Of a stretch of DNA of 35,931 bases, positions 24,805 to 32,192 are shown piece after piece. A program made the translations under genes and the position numbers. The stretch comes from CANKHJ01 sp035556495. GTDB lineage: Bacteria; Pseudomonadota; Alphaproteobacteria; Rhizobiales; Xanthobacteraceae. The notes below the pieces were generated by a model. It was not told the origin of the DNA and made no database searches. It worked only from the letters and a program-made list of their open reading frames with translations. The stretch's first letter is position 1. Every line of letters begins with the position of its first letter. Where the stretch lies: positions 1 to 35,931 of the forward strand of contig DATMEW010000044.1 in the NCBI GenBank assembly GCA_035556495.1, given 5' to 3'.

Positions 24805-25552
24805 GATGCCCCCGTCGTCCCAGATAGACCTGCCGCACCCGGTCGTCGGCGGAGATTTCAGCCGGCGTTCCTTCCGTCATGATCTGCCCCCCGACCAGCA
24901 CCGTGATGCGCTCGGCGAAGCGGAACACCAGTCCCATGTCGTGCTCCACGAACAGCAGCGTCAGGTCCCGCGGCAGAGCGTGGATGCGCTCAAAGATGGA
25001 TTCGCTCTGCGCCGCCGGCACGCCGGCCGCCGGCTCGTCCAGCACCAGCACGCGCGGCTTGGTCGCCAGCGCGATGGCGATCTCGATCAGGCGCTGCGCG
25101 CCATAGGGCAGCGAATGGACCGGCCGATCCGCCAGCGCGTCGAGATGCACGAAGGCAAGGTGCGAACGGGCCTCGTCGATCACCGCCTTGTCCGACGCGG
25201 CGAGCCGCCAGAAGGCGCGGGTCTTGCGCTCGCGCTCGAAGATGGCGAGCGTCACGTTCTCCAGCACGGTGAGGCCGCGGAACAACTGGTTGATCTGGAA
25301 GGTGCGCGCAAGGCCATGGCGCACCCGTGCGGCCTGCGACAGATGGGTGACATCCTCGCCGCCGATGCACACGGTGCCGGAACTCGCCGGGATCGCGCCG
25401 GTGAGCGCGTGAACCAGCGAGGTCTTGCCGGCGCCGTTCGGGCCAATCAAAGCATGGCGCGTGCCGGCCGCCACCGTGAGCGAGACGTCGCCGACGGCGG
25501 TGAAATTGCCGAACCGGACCGTCAGCCCGGAGGTCTCGATGGCCGTGATCAT
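24791..25552 (-). CDS. livG: Branched-chain amino-acid-type ABC transporter ATPase LivG
   Basis: A 253-residue ATPase subunit. Walker A GPNGAGKT (37-44); HGLARTFQINQLFRGLTVLE marks the LivG Q-loop region; the signature LPYGAQRLIEIAIAL is the variant usual for LivG; Walker B VLVLDEPAAG; H-loop FVEHDMGLVFRFAERI. It overlaps livM by 4 bp (ATGA) and livF by 14 bp, so the genes are translationally coupled in one operon transcribed from the binding-protein gene at 28587. Confidence 0.95.
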   Translation of the reverse strand: MITAIETSGLTVRFGNFTAVGDVSLTVAAGTRHALIGPNGAGKTSLVHALTGAIPASSGTVCIGGEDVTHLSQAARVRHGLARTFQINQLFRGLTVLENVTLAIFERERKTRAFWRLAASDKAVIDEARSHLAFVHLDALADRPVHSLPYGAQRLIEIAIALATKPRVLVLDEPAAGVPAAQSESIFERIHALPRDLTLLFVEHDMGLVFRFAERITVLVGGQIMTEGTPAEISADDRVRQVYLGRRGHHAAA

Positions 25553-26523
25553 GCGCGGCGCTCCATGCGGCGAGCGAGGCCGGCGAGCGCGCCGGCGATA
25601 CCGCTGCGCAGAACGAAGACGGACAGCATCAGCACGATGCCGATGCCGAGATGCCAGTATTTCGGGCTGATGACGGACAGCATGTCCTTGAGATAACCGA
25701 AGGTCGCCGCGCCCAGCACCACGCCCGGGATGCTGCCGGTGCCGCCGAGGGTCGCCATCATCATCACTTCGGCCGACCGCTCGAAGCCGAGCATGTCCAG
25801 CGAGGCAAAGCGGCTGGTCTGCGCCAGCAGCGCGCCGGCGATGCCGGCGATGGCGCCGGACATGATGTAGGTCACGGCCAGATGACGATTCACCGGCGCA
25901 CCGATGGCGTGCATGCGGCGGACATTCTCACGGATGCCGCGCAGCGCGACACCGAAGGGCGACGACGTGACCAGCAGCAGAAAGAGATACACGACCGCCA
26001 GCACGGCAAGGGTGTACCAGAACGCCGTCTTACCCATGAAATCGAACGCATAAAGCCCGAACAGCCGGCCGACCTCGAAATCGGGCATGCCGTCCGCGCC
26101 GCCGGTCAGCCAGTTGGCCTTGTTGGCCGCCTCGAAGAACAGGAAGCCGATGCCCAGCGTGACCAGCAGCCGCGTGAGGTCGTTGCCGACCACGACGATG
26201 CGGGTCAGCAGCCCCGCCACCGCGCCGCTGACGAGAAAGGCGAGCACGAGGACGACGAGCGGATCGGACACGCCATGCCTGCCGAGAATGGCGGTCGTAT
26301 AGGCGCCGATGCCGAAAAACACCGCATGGCCGAGCGACACGACGCCGGCATGGCCCTGCAACAGGTCGTAAGACAGGGCGAAGATCGCCAGAATGAACAG
26401 ATGCGCGATCAGGCCGAGCTGGCCGGGAAACAGGAAGTAGCTCGCCACCGCGACCAGAAAGAGCGGCAGGCCGATGCCGATGCGCATGACGCTGCTGGTG
26501 ACGCTGCTGGTGACGCTGTTCAT
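25549..26523 (-). CDS. livM: Branched-chain amino-acid-type ABC transporter permease LivM
   Basis: A 324-residue inner-membrane permease with many hydrophobic segments and the family signatures HAVFFGIGAYTTAIL (following SLG) and MMMATLGGTGSIPGVVLGAA, the cytoplasmic loop contacting the ATPases. The N-terminus MNSVTSSVTSSVMRIGIG contains two copies of a four-residue unit encoded by a 12-bp tandem repeat; an internal Met at residue 13 could be the real start, leaving the repeat as leader. It overlaps livH by 4 bp and livG by 4 bp. Confidence 0.95.
   Translation of the reverse strand: MNSVTSSVTSSVMRIGIGLPLFLVAVASYFLFPGQLGLIAHLFILAIFALSYDLLQGHAGVVSLGHAVFFGIGAYTTAILGRHGVSDPLVVLVLAFLVSGAVAGLLTRIVVVGNDLTRLLVTLGIGFLFFEAANKANWLTGGADGMPDFEVGRLFGLYAFDFMGKTAFWYTLAVLAVVYLFLLLVTSSPFGVALRGIRENVRRMHAIGAPVNRHLAVTYIMSGAIAGIAGALLAQTSRFASLDMLGFERSAEVMMMATLGGTGSIPGVVLGAATFGYLKDMLSVISPKYWHLGIGIVLMLSVFVLRSGIAGALAGLARRMERRA
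26488..26518 (-). repeat. 12-bp tandem repeat at the LivM N-terminus
   Basis: The unit GACGCTGCTGGT occurs at 26488-26499 and 26500-26511, followed by GACGCTG (26512-26518). It encodes the TSSV repeat at the predicted LivM N-terminus. Copy-number change would alter the protein by four residues without shifting the frame. Confidence 0.8.
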
Positions 26524-27386
26524 GCCGTGCGCCCTCCCGCGAGACCCTTGGGGAAAAACACCATCATCACCACCAGCACCGCATAGATGACGAAGCCGCC
26601 GATCTCCGGCACGAAATATTTGAACAGGGCATCGATCACCCCAATGAAGATCGCCGCGATGAAGGAACCGGCAATCGACCCCGGCCCGCCGATCGCCACC
26701 ACCATCAGCACGATGACGAGATATTTGAGCGGAAAGGTCGGATCGAGACCGAGGAAGCCGACCGCCAGCGCGCCGCCAAGGCCAGCGAAGGCCGCGCCGA
26801 GGCCGAAAGTCAGCGAGAACAGCAGCGACACGTTGATGCCCATGCCTTCGGCGGTGCGGCGGCTGTCGACCGCCGCGCGCACCCTGGCGCCATAGAGCGT
26901 GTAGCTGAACAGGGCGATCAGCGCAGCGGCCGCCACGAGCCCCGCGCCGATGAGGAAGATGCGATAACCCGTGATGTCGATGCCGAGCACGGAAATGCGT
27001 TGAGCGAGCCAGCCCGGCAGCAGCATGGGCTGCTGCTGCGGTCCGAAAATGATGTTCGCCACGGCGCCGGCCGCGAAGGCGAGGCCGATGGAGAACAGCA
27101 CCTGCTGCAATTCCGGCATGGGATAAACATGCCGGATCACAAGCTTCTCGGCCACGGCGCCGAACAGGCCGGTCGCGAGAAACGCGACCGGCAGGAGCAG
27201 GAGGAAAGGAACGCCATAGCCGTTCATCAGGGTCACTGCCACGTAGCCGCCGAACATCGCGAAGGCGCCGTGAGCGAGATTGATGAAGCGCATCAGGCCG
27301 AGCGTCACCGACAGGCCGATGGAGAACAGAAACAACAGCATTCCATAGGCGATGCCATCGACGATGACGGAGACGATTCCGGCCAT
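26520..27386 (-). CDS. livH: Branched-chain amino-acid-type ABC transporter permease LivH
   Basis: A 288-residue permease with about eight hydrophobic helices. GMLLFLFSIGLSVTLGLMRF then INLAHGAFAMFGGYVAVTL is the LivH N-terminal signature; VIVLMVVAIGGPGSIAGSFI is the ATPase-contacting loop. It starts 13 bp after the stop of the binding-protein gene and overlaps livM by 4 bp (ATGA). With LivM it forms the translocation pore. Confidence 0.95.
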   Translation of the reverse strand: MAGIVSVIVDGIAYGMLLFLFSIGLSVTLGLMRFINLAHGAFAMFGGYVAVTLMNGYGVPFLLLLPVAFLATGLFGAVAEKLVIRHVYPMPELQQVLFSIGLAFAAGAVANIIFGPQQQPMLLPGWLAQRISVLGIDITGYRIFLIGAGLVAAAALIALFSYTLYGARVRAAVDSRRTAEGMGINVSLLFSLTFGLGAAFAGLGGALAVGFLGLDPTFPLKYLVIVLMVVAIGGPGSIAGSFIAAIFIGVIDALFKYFVPEIGGFVIYAVLVVMMVFFPKGLAGGRTA

Positions 27387-27399
27387 GAGTCAGTTTGCC

Positions 27400-28587
27400 T
27401 TAGTTTGCCGTCCCCTTGATATTCTCGAAGGCTTCCTCAGTGGCGTTGACCCACTTGCCGTCCTTCTGAACACCGCGGCGGATATACATGTTCTGCACGA
27501 TGTCGCGGGTCTTGGGGTCGATCGAGATCGGGCCGCGCGGGCTGTCGATCTTCGCTTCCTTGAGGGCGGCGAGGAGGGAGTCCGCATCGGTCTTGCCGCC
27601 GGTCTTCTCCAGCGCCTGATAGATCAGCGCCATGCCGTCATAGCCCTGAACGGTGCGCGCGCTGGGCACCGCATTCGCTCCCATCATGTCATGGAAGCCT
27701 TTCAGGAACTTCTCGTTGGCCGGGTTCTTCAGGTCCGGCTGGTAGTTCAGCGAAGACACGACGCCGTCCACCGCATCGCCCATGGCGGCGAGCATGCTCT
27801 CGTCCACCACATCGCCACTGACGATGAGCTTGATGCCGGCCTTGGCGAGGTTGCGCTCCTTCGCCTGCTTCATGAAGGCCACCGAGACGTCGCCGCCAGG
27901 GTTGAAGGCAAAGATGGCTTCCGGCTTGGCCTCGATCGCCCGTTGCAGGAACGGCGAATATTCCATCGCGGAAACGGGCGTGCGCGCGCCGCCGATGATC
28001 TTGCCGCCGCCGCCTTCGAAGACCTTCTTGAAGGCATTTTCCATTTCGATGCCGGGCGCGAAATCCGCCACCAGTGTATAAACGGTCTTGATGTTGTTCT
28101 TGAGCGCCCAGCGTGCCAGCGGCTCGGCGAACTGCGCGGCGGTGATCGAGACGCGGACGAAATATTCCGAACGCGGCAGCACCGCAGCGCCGGTGGCATT
28201 GACGAGAATGGCCGGCTTCTTGGCCTCGTTCAGCAGCGTTGCAACCGACATCGCGGTGGGCGTGAAGCTGTAGCCGAGGATGACATCGGCGCCGTTGCGC
28301 ACGATCAGTTCCTGCGTCAGGCGGCGGGCAAGGTCGCCAGAGCCGGGGCCCTGATCGTCGCGCACGACCATCTCGACAGGAACGCCGGCAGCCGAGTTTC
28401 CATGAAGCTTCTGATAAAGCTTCATGCCATCCTCGTAATGCCGGCCCTGATCCGCATAGGTTCCGGACAACGGCAGCACGACGCCGACCGTCAGCTTCTT
28501 CTGCTGAGCCTGTGCGCTCCCGCCCCAGATCAACGCTGCTGTGGCGAGCGAAACCGCAACGCCGAGCGACAACTTCATTCTGTTCAT
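27400..28587 (-). CDS. ABC transporter substrate-binding protein (Liv type)
   Basis: I chose the ATG at 28587 (395 aa) because GAGGCGGGAAA precedes it and it gives a clean signal peptide, MNRMKLSLGVAVSLATAALI to SAQAQQ. The mature protein (KLTVGVVLPLSGTYADQGRH, MKLYQKLHGNSAAGVPVEMV, GADVILGYSFTPTAMSVATL) is a type I periplasmic-binding protein of the leucine-binding family. It is the first gene of the transporter operon, captures substrate in the periplasm and delivers it to LivHM. The family covers amino acids, amides, urea and aromatic acids; specificity cannot be read here. The upstream 500 bp contain an inverted repeat at 28624-28646. Confidence 0.94.
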   Translation of the reverse strand: MNRMKLSLGVAVSLATAALIWGGSAQAQQKKLTVGVVLPLSGTYADQGRHYEDGMKLYQKLHGNSAAGVPVEMVVRDDQGPGSGDLARRLTQELIVRNGADVILGYSFTPTAMSVATLLNEAKKPAILVNATGAAVLPRSEYFVRVSITAAQFAEPLARWALKNNIKTVYTLVADFAPGIEMENAFKKVFEGGGGKIIGGARTPVSAMEYSPFLQRAIEAKPEAIFAFNPGGDVSVAFMKQAKERNLAKAGIKLIVSGDVVDESMLAAMGDAVDGVVSSLNYQPDLKNPANEKFLKGFHDMMGANAVPSARTVQGYDGMALIYQALEKTGGKTDADSLLAALKEAKIDSPRGPISIDPKTRDIVQNMYIRRGVQKDGKWVNATEEAFENIKGTAN

Positions 28588-28623
28588 TTTCCCGCCTCTG
28601 AATGACGCGTCAAAAAAACATGA

Positions 28624-28646
28624 CAAGATCAGTCATTCCGATCTTG
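28624..28646. promoter_or_regulatory. Inverted repeat CAAGATC-N9-GATCTTG upstream of the Liv operon
   Basis: Perfect 7-bp arms separated by nine bases, 37 bp upstream of the binding-protein start. A second, interleaved pair ATGAC (28620-28624) / GTCAT (28632-28636) shares the site. The location fits an operator near the transcription start of the transporter operon. No divergent regulator is adjacent, so the binding protein is unknown. Confidence 0.45.
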
Positions 28647-29062
28647 CTTTCACAGCATGACAGGGCGGTCGCAGGGAATTCAAGCCCGCATTCGATTCAG
28701 CCGCGGAATTGTACGATCAAATCAGCTCGCACCCGCGAATGGATCGGTCGTACGTTTGCGGATGTTCACAAAAGACAAGAAAGATTCTAAAATAACAAAC
28801 ATGGGTGTCTCGGCCGCTGCCGGACCCGGATCACACCGGAGAGCGGCGCAGGCGGCGCGAAGTCCTCAAGCAGCCGTATGTGGTCGTCCGGCAAACATCG
28901 CTCTCCGGCCTATCGCGAACGACGGCCGGCGGGCGGCGGAGGGCGGCTTTGCGCCCTATGACGCAAGCCGCCGATTGCACGCCAGAGCGCTTTCGGGCGG
29001 TGCGGGGACCGCTGCGTGCAAGAAACAACTCACAACAAAACGCGTCACAACAAAACTGGAGC

Positions 29063-29089
29063 TTTGGCTTTGATTCTATCAAAGCCAGA
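29063..29089 (-). terminator. Hairpin downstream of the CMD-like gene
   Basis: GGCTTTGA (29066-29073), TTCTA loop, TCAAAGCC (29079-29086) form a perfect 8-bp stem, extendable by a few weaker pairs. It lies 10 bp past the stop of the minus-strand CMD-like gene. A T-rich stretch follows only about 13 bases further on, so it is a possible but imperfect intrinsic terminator. Confidence 0.5.
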
Positions 29090-29095
29090 AATGCC

Positions 29096-29641
29096 CTAGC
29101 TCGCGAGCGGCATCGGATCGTCCGCCGGCGCGGGGATGTCGAAAACATTCGCCGTGAGGCACGTCATCGCGAAGCTGCCGGTGGCGGCGGTCATCGCGAT
29201 CAGCCTGTCCTGACCCAGCACCTTCACCGCCTGCGCATAGGTCTCGTCCGAAAGAGTTCTGCGGTCCATCATCTCCCGGGCGGCCGCATAACACATGGCC
29301 TCGGCAGCGTCGGGCAGGTCCGGCGTCTCGCCCGCATTGATGGCCTTGATCGCCGCCTCCGGTATGCCGGCCTGCAACGAGGCCCGCACCTGCGCGAACC
29401 AGGGGTAGCGCGCGCTGAAATGCCGGGCGACGACAAGGTTCACAACCTGCTGTTCGCGGCGCGAGAGCGGCGTCCCGGCAAACGCCTCGCGCAGGCCCTG
29501 CGCGCCCTCGAACAGCGACGGCAGACGGATATAGGCATAATACGGCCCGCCGAGGGGGCTGCCGGAAGCGACGGCGCTGTCATAGACGCGCGCCTGTTCT
29601 TCGGTCATCTCCGACCGGTCGAGGATCTTGATCCGGGACAT
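29096..29641 (-). CDS. Carboxymuconolactone decarboxylase (CMD/AhpD)-like protein
   Basis: I chose the ATG at 29641 (181 aa, MSRIKILDRSEMTEEQ); a Met 12 codons earlier has no ribosome-binding site. The all-helical CMD core is recognisable: GPYYAYIRLPSLFEGAQGLR, then LSRREQQVVNLVVARHFSAR and YPWFAQVRASLQAGIPEAAI. The C-x-x-C pair of AhpD-type peroxidases is absent from this segment, so peroxidase activity is unlikely; a decarboxylase, lactone-processing or non-catalytic role is possible. It lies about 108 bp downstream of the aldehyde dehydrogenase gene on the same strand, suggesting a shared catabolic role. Confidence 0.85.
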   Translation of the reverse strand: MSRIKILDRSEMTEEQARVYDSAVASGSPLGGPYYAYIRLPSLFEGAQGLREAFAGTPLSRREQQVVNLVVARHFSARYPWFAQVRASLQAGIPEAAIKAINAGETPDLPDAAEAMCYAAAREMMDRRTLSDETYAQAVKVLGQDRLIAMTAATGSFAMTCLTANVFDIPAPADDPMPLAS

Positions 29642-29729
29642 CTCTCTGAACTCCAGTTTGCGAGGCTGTCTCGCCATTGCGGCGAGCCAGCTTCATCGCA
29701 TGTCATGACATCACCGCAACAATCGGCGC

Positions 29730-29750
29730 GCGCGGCGTTCCCCGCCGCGC
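29730..29750 (-). terminator. GC-rich hairpin at the aldehyde dehydrogenase stop codon
   Basis: GCGCGGCG (29730-29737), TTCCC loop, CGCCGCGC (29743-29750) form a perfect 8-bp stem starting at the minus-strand stop codon. No T run follows on the minus strand. It may weaken read-through into the CMD-like gene or protect the mRNA 3' end. Confidence 0.35.
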
Positions 29751-31249
29751 TAGAGCCCGATGGTGACGGACTTGATCTCGGTGAAGGCTTCGATGCCTTC
29801 GCGGCCGCTCTCGCGACCCCAGCCGGACTGTTTGAAGCCGCCGAAAGGAATGTTCGGATCAAGGCCGCCGCCATTGATGCGGACGGTTCCCGCCCGGATC
29901 TTCTTCGCCATCTTGTGCGCGACGGAAAGGTCGCGAGTGAAGATGAGCGCCGAAAGGCCGAAGTCCGTATCGTTGGCCTCGCGGGCGATGGCATCGAGAT
30001 CGTCGTCGGAGAACGACATGGCGCACAGCACCGGCCCGAAGATTTCCTCCCGGCGCACGGACATCTCCGGCGTGGTGCCGGTCAGCACCGTGGGCTGAAC
30101 GAAATAGCCGGGGCCTGCGCTCCCCGCCTCGGATGCGATCACGGTGGCGCCGGCGTCCCGGCCGGCGCGGACATAACCGTTGATCCGATCAAGCTGATCC
30201 TGAGAAATGACCGGCCCCATCTCCGTCGCAGGATCGATGCCGGGTCCGATTTTCATCCGGCTTGCCGTGTCGGCAACGCCATCCACGACCTGATCGAACA
30301 GCCGCTCATGCACGAACAGGCGCGAGCCGGCCGCGCAGACCTGCCCGGTGTTCGAGAAGATGCTGCGCGATGCACCCGCGATCGCGGTCGAGACATCCGC
30401 ATCGGGGAAAACGACCACGGGCGACTTGCCGCCCAGCTCCAGCGTGACCCGCTTGAGATTGCTCGTCGAGGCCCGGACGATCTGCTTGCCGACCTCGGCG
30501 GAACCGGTGAAGGAAATCTTGTCCACGCCCGGATGGTCCACCAGCGCCGCGCCGGTCTCCCCGAAGCCGGTGACGATGTTGACGACGCCGGCCGGAATGC
30601 CGACATCCTGAACCAGTTCTCCGAACCGCAGCGCCGACAGCGGGGTCTGCTCGGCGGGCTTGAGAATGACCGTGCATCCCGCGGCCAGCGCGGGGGCCAC
30701 CTTACTGGCGACCATCAGCAGCGGCATGTTCCAGGGCACGATCAGCCCCGCGACGCCGACCGGCTCGCGCAGCGTGAAAGAATGGAACATCTGCGGGTTC
30801 TGGCCCGCCATCGCCAGCGTCTCGCCGGAGAGCTTGGTCGCCCAGCCGGCGTAATACCGCAGGCGGTCCACGGAGCCGGCGACATTGATCCCGCGCGCCA
30901 TGGTGATCGGCATGCCGTTGTCCAGCGTGTCGAGCAGGGCGAATTCGTCCGTGGCGTCCTCCAGGGCATCGGCAAGCCGCAGCAGCAGCCGGGACCGCTC
31001 GGATGGAGACATGCGCGACCACGGCCCGTCGTCGAAAGCCTTGCGCGCAGCGCGGACGGCGCGGTCAACATCCCCGGCGTTCCCCTCCGCCACGCGCGCG
31101 ATGACCTGGCCGGTCGCGGGATTGAACACATCGAACCGCTTCCCCGAAGCCGGCTCGATCCATTCCCCGTCGATCAGATGACAATGCGCCTTCTGGAGAA
31201 ATCCCGTGATTTGCTGGCCTCCGGTGTGAAGGTCTGGCTGGATGTTCAT
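29750..31249 (-). CDS. NAD(P)-dependent aldehyde dehydrogenase
   Basis: I chose the ATG at 31249 (499 aa, MNIQPDLHTGG) because GGGGAGGAC precedes it closely and it gives standard family length. Signatures: VAGLIVPWNMPLLM in the coenzyme-binding domain, FTGSAEVGKQI, VTLELGGKSP with the general-base Glu, and FSNTGQVCAAGSRLFV with the catalytic Cys near residue 300, then EEIFGPVL and the C-terminal PFGGFKQSGWGRESG. It oxidises an aldehyde to an acid with NAD(P) in the cytoplasm. The closest broad class is betaine/4-aminobutyraldehyde/aromatic aldehyde dehydrogenases; substrate is unresolved. A MarR regulator gene lies 200 bp upstream on the same strand. Confidence 0.96.
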   Translation of the reverse strand: MNIQPDLHTGGQQITGFLQKAHCHLIDGEWIEPASGKRFDVFNPATGQVIARVAEGNAGDVDRAVRAARKAFDDGPWSRMSPSERSRLLLRLADALEDATDEFALLDTLDNGMPITMARGINVAGSVDRLRYYAGWATKLSGETLAMAGQNPQMFHSFTLREPVGVAGLIVPWNMPLLMVASKVAPALAAGCTVILKPAEQTPLSALRFGELVQDVGIPAGVVNIVTGFGETGAALVDHPGVDKISFTGSAEVGKQIVRASTSNLKRVTLELGGKSPVVVFPDADVSTAIAGASRSIFSNTGQVCAAGSRLFVHERLFDQVVDGVADTASRMKIGPGIDPATEMGPVISQDQLDRINGYVRAGRDAGATVIASEAGSAGPGYFVQPTVLTGTTPEMSVRREEIFGPVLCAMSFSDDDLDAIAREANDTDFGLSALIFTRDLSVAHKMAKKIRAGTVRINGGGLDPNIPFGGFKQSGWGRESGREGIEAFTEIKSVTIGL

Positions 31250-31451
31250 CGCGTCCTCCCCTGTCAGCCGATCCGCTTGTCGTTGCCCGGCGCAAAGCCT
31301 CATGCCTTGCCGGAACCCTGGAAGCCCCGGCAGGCGGCGCCTGCACCCGGCCGCGGAGAGCATGATGCTTCAAAGCCGATCGGCAGCGCCGGCGTCAAGG
31401 TCGGATTGCCGCAATCCCGCGCGCCGCCCGCAGCCGCCGCGCCGGCTGTCA

Positions 31452-31973
31452 TCATCCCGCCGTGCCCATCTCGCTCTCGTCGTCGATCTCGCCGCCGTCC
31501 AGCGGCGCCGTGAGCGCAGAGAGAAGCGCGAGAAGCTGTGCGCGCCGTTCCTGCCCGATGGAGGCGGCAACCTTGTCTTCATGAACGGCGTTCAATGCGT
31601 CGAGAGTCTTGAGCAGCTTTCTGCCGCTCGCGGTGAGATAGAGCGCATAGGACCTGCGGTCGGTTGCGGCGGTTCTTTCAGCAAGGCCGCGGCGCTCCAG
31701 CGCATCGATGAGCGCCACGAAATTGGCGCGCTTGATGTTGAGCGCGTCGCTGACCTGCGTTTGCTTGAGGCCCGGGTTGCGTCCGATCACGAGCAGCACG
31801 GAATACTGGGCCGGAGTGACATCCAGGCTCGCGAAAGTGTCGCGAAAGTTTTTGAAGACCGCGAGCTGCGCACGCCGCAGGGCATAGCCGAGCGATTGGG
31901 ACAACTGTCCGAAATCAACCTCCGCCGACGTATCGCCGGCATCGGCAGCCAGCCGCCTCCCCTTCCTGGTCAT
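31452..31973 (-). CDS. MarR-family transcriptional regulator (ALDH/transporter region)
   Basis: A 173-residue MarR protein. The winged helix-turn-helix covers about residues 55-115: QYSVLLVIGRNPGLKQTQVS, then DALNIKRANFVALIDALERR and the wing with the conserved DRRSYALYLT (105-114). N- and C-terminal helices form the dimer interface. It is divergent from the second ABC transporter operon; the 219-bp gap contains a strong palindrome at 32100-32119, its likely binding site. The aldehyde dehydrogenase and CMD-like genes follow downstream on the same strand. GGGGCGACC precedes the ATG. Confidence 0.93.
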   Translation of the reverse strand: MTRKGRRLAADAGDTSAEVDFGQLSQSLGYALRRAQLAVFKNFRDTFASLDVTPAQYSVLLVIGRNPGLKQTQVSDALNIKRANFVALIDALERRGLAERTAATDRRSYALYLTASGRKLLKTLDALNAVHEDKVAASIGQERRAQLLALLSALTAPLDGGEIDDESEMGTAG

Positions 31974-32099
31974 GGTCGCCCCATTCTGACTGGGCCGAAG
32001 CAGGCGACAGATTCGTCAACCTTGCAACGCCTCATTGCCTCACAAAATTCATTCCAGTTTCAGCATCTTTCAATACGCCGATCGATGCCGCCCGTGAAT

Positions 32100-32119
32100 C
32101 CCGAGCCAATTGACTCGGG
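32100..32119. promoter_or_regulatory. 20-bp near-perfect palindrome, candidate MarR operator
   Basis: CCCGAGCCAATTGACTCGGG has perfect outer arms CCCGAG/CTCGGG and a central CAATTG; only one base pair breaks symmetry. It overlaps TTGACT (32110-32115), a -35-like element pointing to the transporter operon; TATAAT at 32137-32142 is a perfect -10 hexamer but spaced 21 bp from it. It lies 74 bp upstream of the binding-protein start and between divergent genes, an ideal site for the MarR protein. Confidence 0.6.
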
Positions 32120-32192
32120 TCAAAATCGTTATACGCTATAATCAATATCAGATCGGCCAGCAGAGTCGGCTGGTTCAGAGGGAGAAAACGTC

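Larger units (their letters stand above)
28588..29095. other. Non-coding region between the transporter operon and the CMD-like gene
   Basis: These 508 bp should hold the promoter of the minus-strand transporter operon. I see an inverted repeat at 28624-28646, a more widely spaced GTACGA (about 28710) / TCGTAC (about 28750) pair, and a hairpin at 29063-29089. Open frames on the plus strand here are basic, low-complexity and lack family features, so I do not call them genes. Confidence 0.55.

Noticed and set aside
23308..24882. A 524-codon plus-strand frame
   Set aside because: Antisense to the creatininase and livF genes; composition typical of a reverse-strand shadow with many His, Arg and Gln.
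28657..29073. A 138-codon plus-strand frame between the transporter and CMD-like genes
   Set aside because: Basic low-complexity sequence, no ribosome-binding site, no similarity to any family I know; the region is better explained as promoter and terminator DNA.
28805..31513. A 902-codon open frame on the plus strand
   Set aside because: It runs antisense to the well-supported aldehyde dehydrogenase and CMD-like genes, has no recognisable domain and is rich in Arg, Gly, Ala and His, as expected for the shadow of high-GC genes.
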